A stretch of 64,000 bases of DNA. Source: Woeseiaceae bacterium. Lineage in GTDB: Bacteria > Pseudomonadota > Gammaproteobacteria > Steroidobacterales > Woeseiaceae. The notes under the pieces are model-generated. The model was not told where the DNA came from, did not search any database, and was given only the letters and a program-made list of their open reading frames with translations. Where the stretch lies: assembly GCA_021773035.1 (NCBI GenBank), contig JAJFKU010000061.1, positions 91,849-155,848 of the forward strand. The letters are read 5' to 3'. This document shows positions 63,893 through 64,000 of this stretch, in pieces; positions within the stretch are counted from its first letter, which is position 1, and every line of letters starts with the position of its first letter. The translations under genes and the position numbers were made by a program.

Positions 63893-63967
63893 GACAGTCG
63901 GCATGTATTTCCGGTACCGGTCGCCGTGCTGAACAGGTGTTGATCCGGGCGGGGCCATTGCGAGGCC

Positions 63968-64000
63968 GGGGGGGCGAGAAAAAAGCAAAAGCCCCCCCCC
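63968..64000. other. G-run and C-run at the window edge
   Basis: Seven G at 63968-63974 plus a C can pair with GCCCCCCC from 63991, with an A-rich 15-base loop; nine C end the window. This may be a real strong hairpin or an assembly end artefact. Confidence 0.4.

Noticed and set aside
1..64000. CRISPR arrays, tRNA, rRNA, insertion sequences, integrases
   Set aside because: No regular spacer-repeat arrays, no cloverleaf-like segment in the short gaps, and no transposase or integrase protein motifs were seen by eye; a tRNAscan and repeat search would settle it.

Overview
The window looks like a chromosomal segment of a Gram-negative, probably gammaproteobacterial heterotroph. Evidence: three TonB-dependent receptors, a Tat-type signal, lipoprotein signals, ECF and diguanylate-cyclase signalling, and moderately high GC with frequent GTG and TTG starts. 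A marine lineage such as Woeseiaceae or Steroidobacterales is a guess from gene content, not something the sequence proves. Coding density is very high. No gap between genes exceeds 300 bases; the largest are about 257 bases (63744-64000), 224 bases (45034-45257) and 176 bases (19625-19800). I saw no rRNA, tRNA, CRISPR array, insertion sequence or integrase.

Region 1 (1-32292) reads as one large catabolic island. It opens with a nitrilase-fold amidase and a D-serine dehydratase (+), then a lone family III CoA-transferase (-). An eight-gene (+) operon at 3603-14148 follows: class III aminotransferase, aldehyde dehydrogenase, citrate-lyase-type aldolase, beta-lactamase-fold hydrolase, two tandem M81 (MlrC-type) metallopeptidases, membrane-anchored alpha/beta hydrolase and a second beta-lactamase-fold hydrolase. 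A (-) operon at 14169-19624 holds a TonB receptor, a GPH-type MFS carrier and a third, exported beta-lactamase-fold hydrolase. The (+) operon at 19801-32292 holds an amidase, SCP-x-like thiolase, acyl-CoA synthetase, acyl-CoA dehydrogenase, 2,4-dienoyl-CoA-reductase-like SDR, second MFS carrier, DapA-like aldolase, HSD17B4-like SDR, alpha-methylacyl-CoA racemase-like protein, MaoC hydratase and a GntR/HutC regulator. A 14-bp motif (GTATG-N3-GTATAC) occurs 58-60 bases before the first gene of three of these units, so they look like one regulon.

Taken together, region 1 encodes outer- and inner-membrane uptake, peptide or amide hydrolysis by MlrB- and MlrC-like enzymes, transamination, and CoA-dependent beta-oxidation suited to alpha-methyl-branched, polyunsaturated acyl chains. 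I infer a pathway for a peptide-polyketide hybrid or other amide-linked natural product carrying D- or beta-amino acids. Microcystin/nodularin-like Adda compounds are one candidate. The substrate is not shown by the sequence.

Region 2 (32293-45033) has a TonB receptor behind a tandem repeat and before a strong terminator, then a TetR regulator and a TPR-sulfotransferase. A second module follows: TonB receptor, Tat-exported FAD amine-oxidase-like enzyme, exported cupin, lipoprotein amidohydrolase and NhaC antiporter. Region 3 (45258-55213) contains a membrane-anchored MDR oxidoreductase, a small exported protein, a seven-gene (-) envelope operon (ECF sigma, HEAT-repeat membrane protein, two DUF4097-like proteins, MacB/Lol-type ABC exporter), an exported methyltransferase, a cysteine-dioxygenase-like cupin and an exported DsrE protein. 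Region 4 (55224-64000) has a beta-propeller/c-type cytochrome lipoprotein, a rhomboid protease, a large beta-propeller-PAS-GGDEF-EAL sensor and an HDOD protein. It ends in a long hairpin and a G-run/C-run sequence at the edge.
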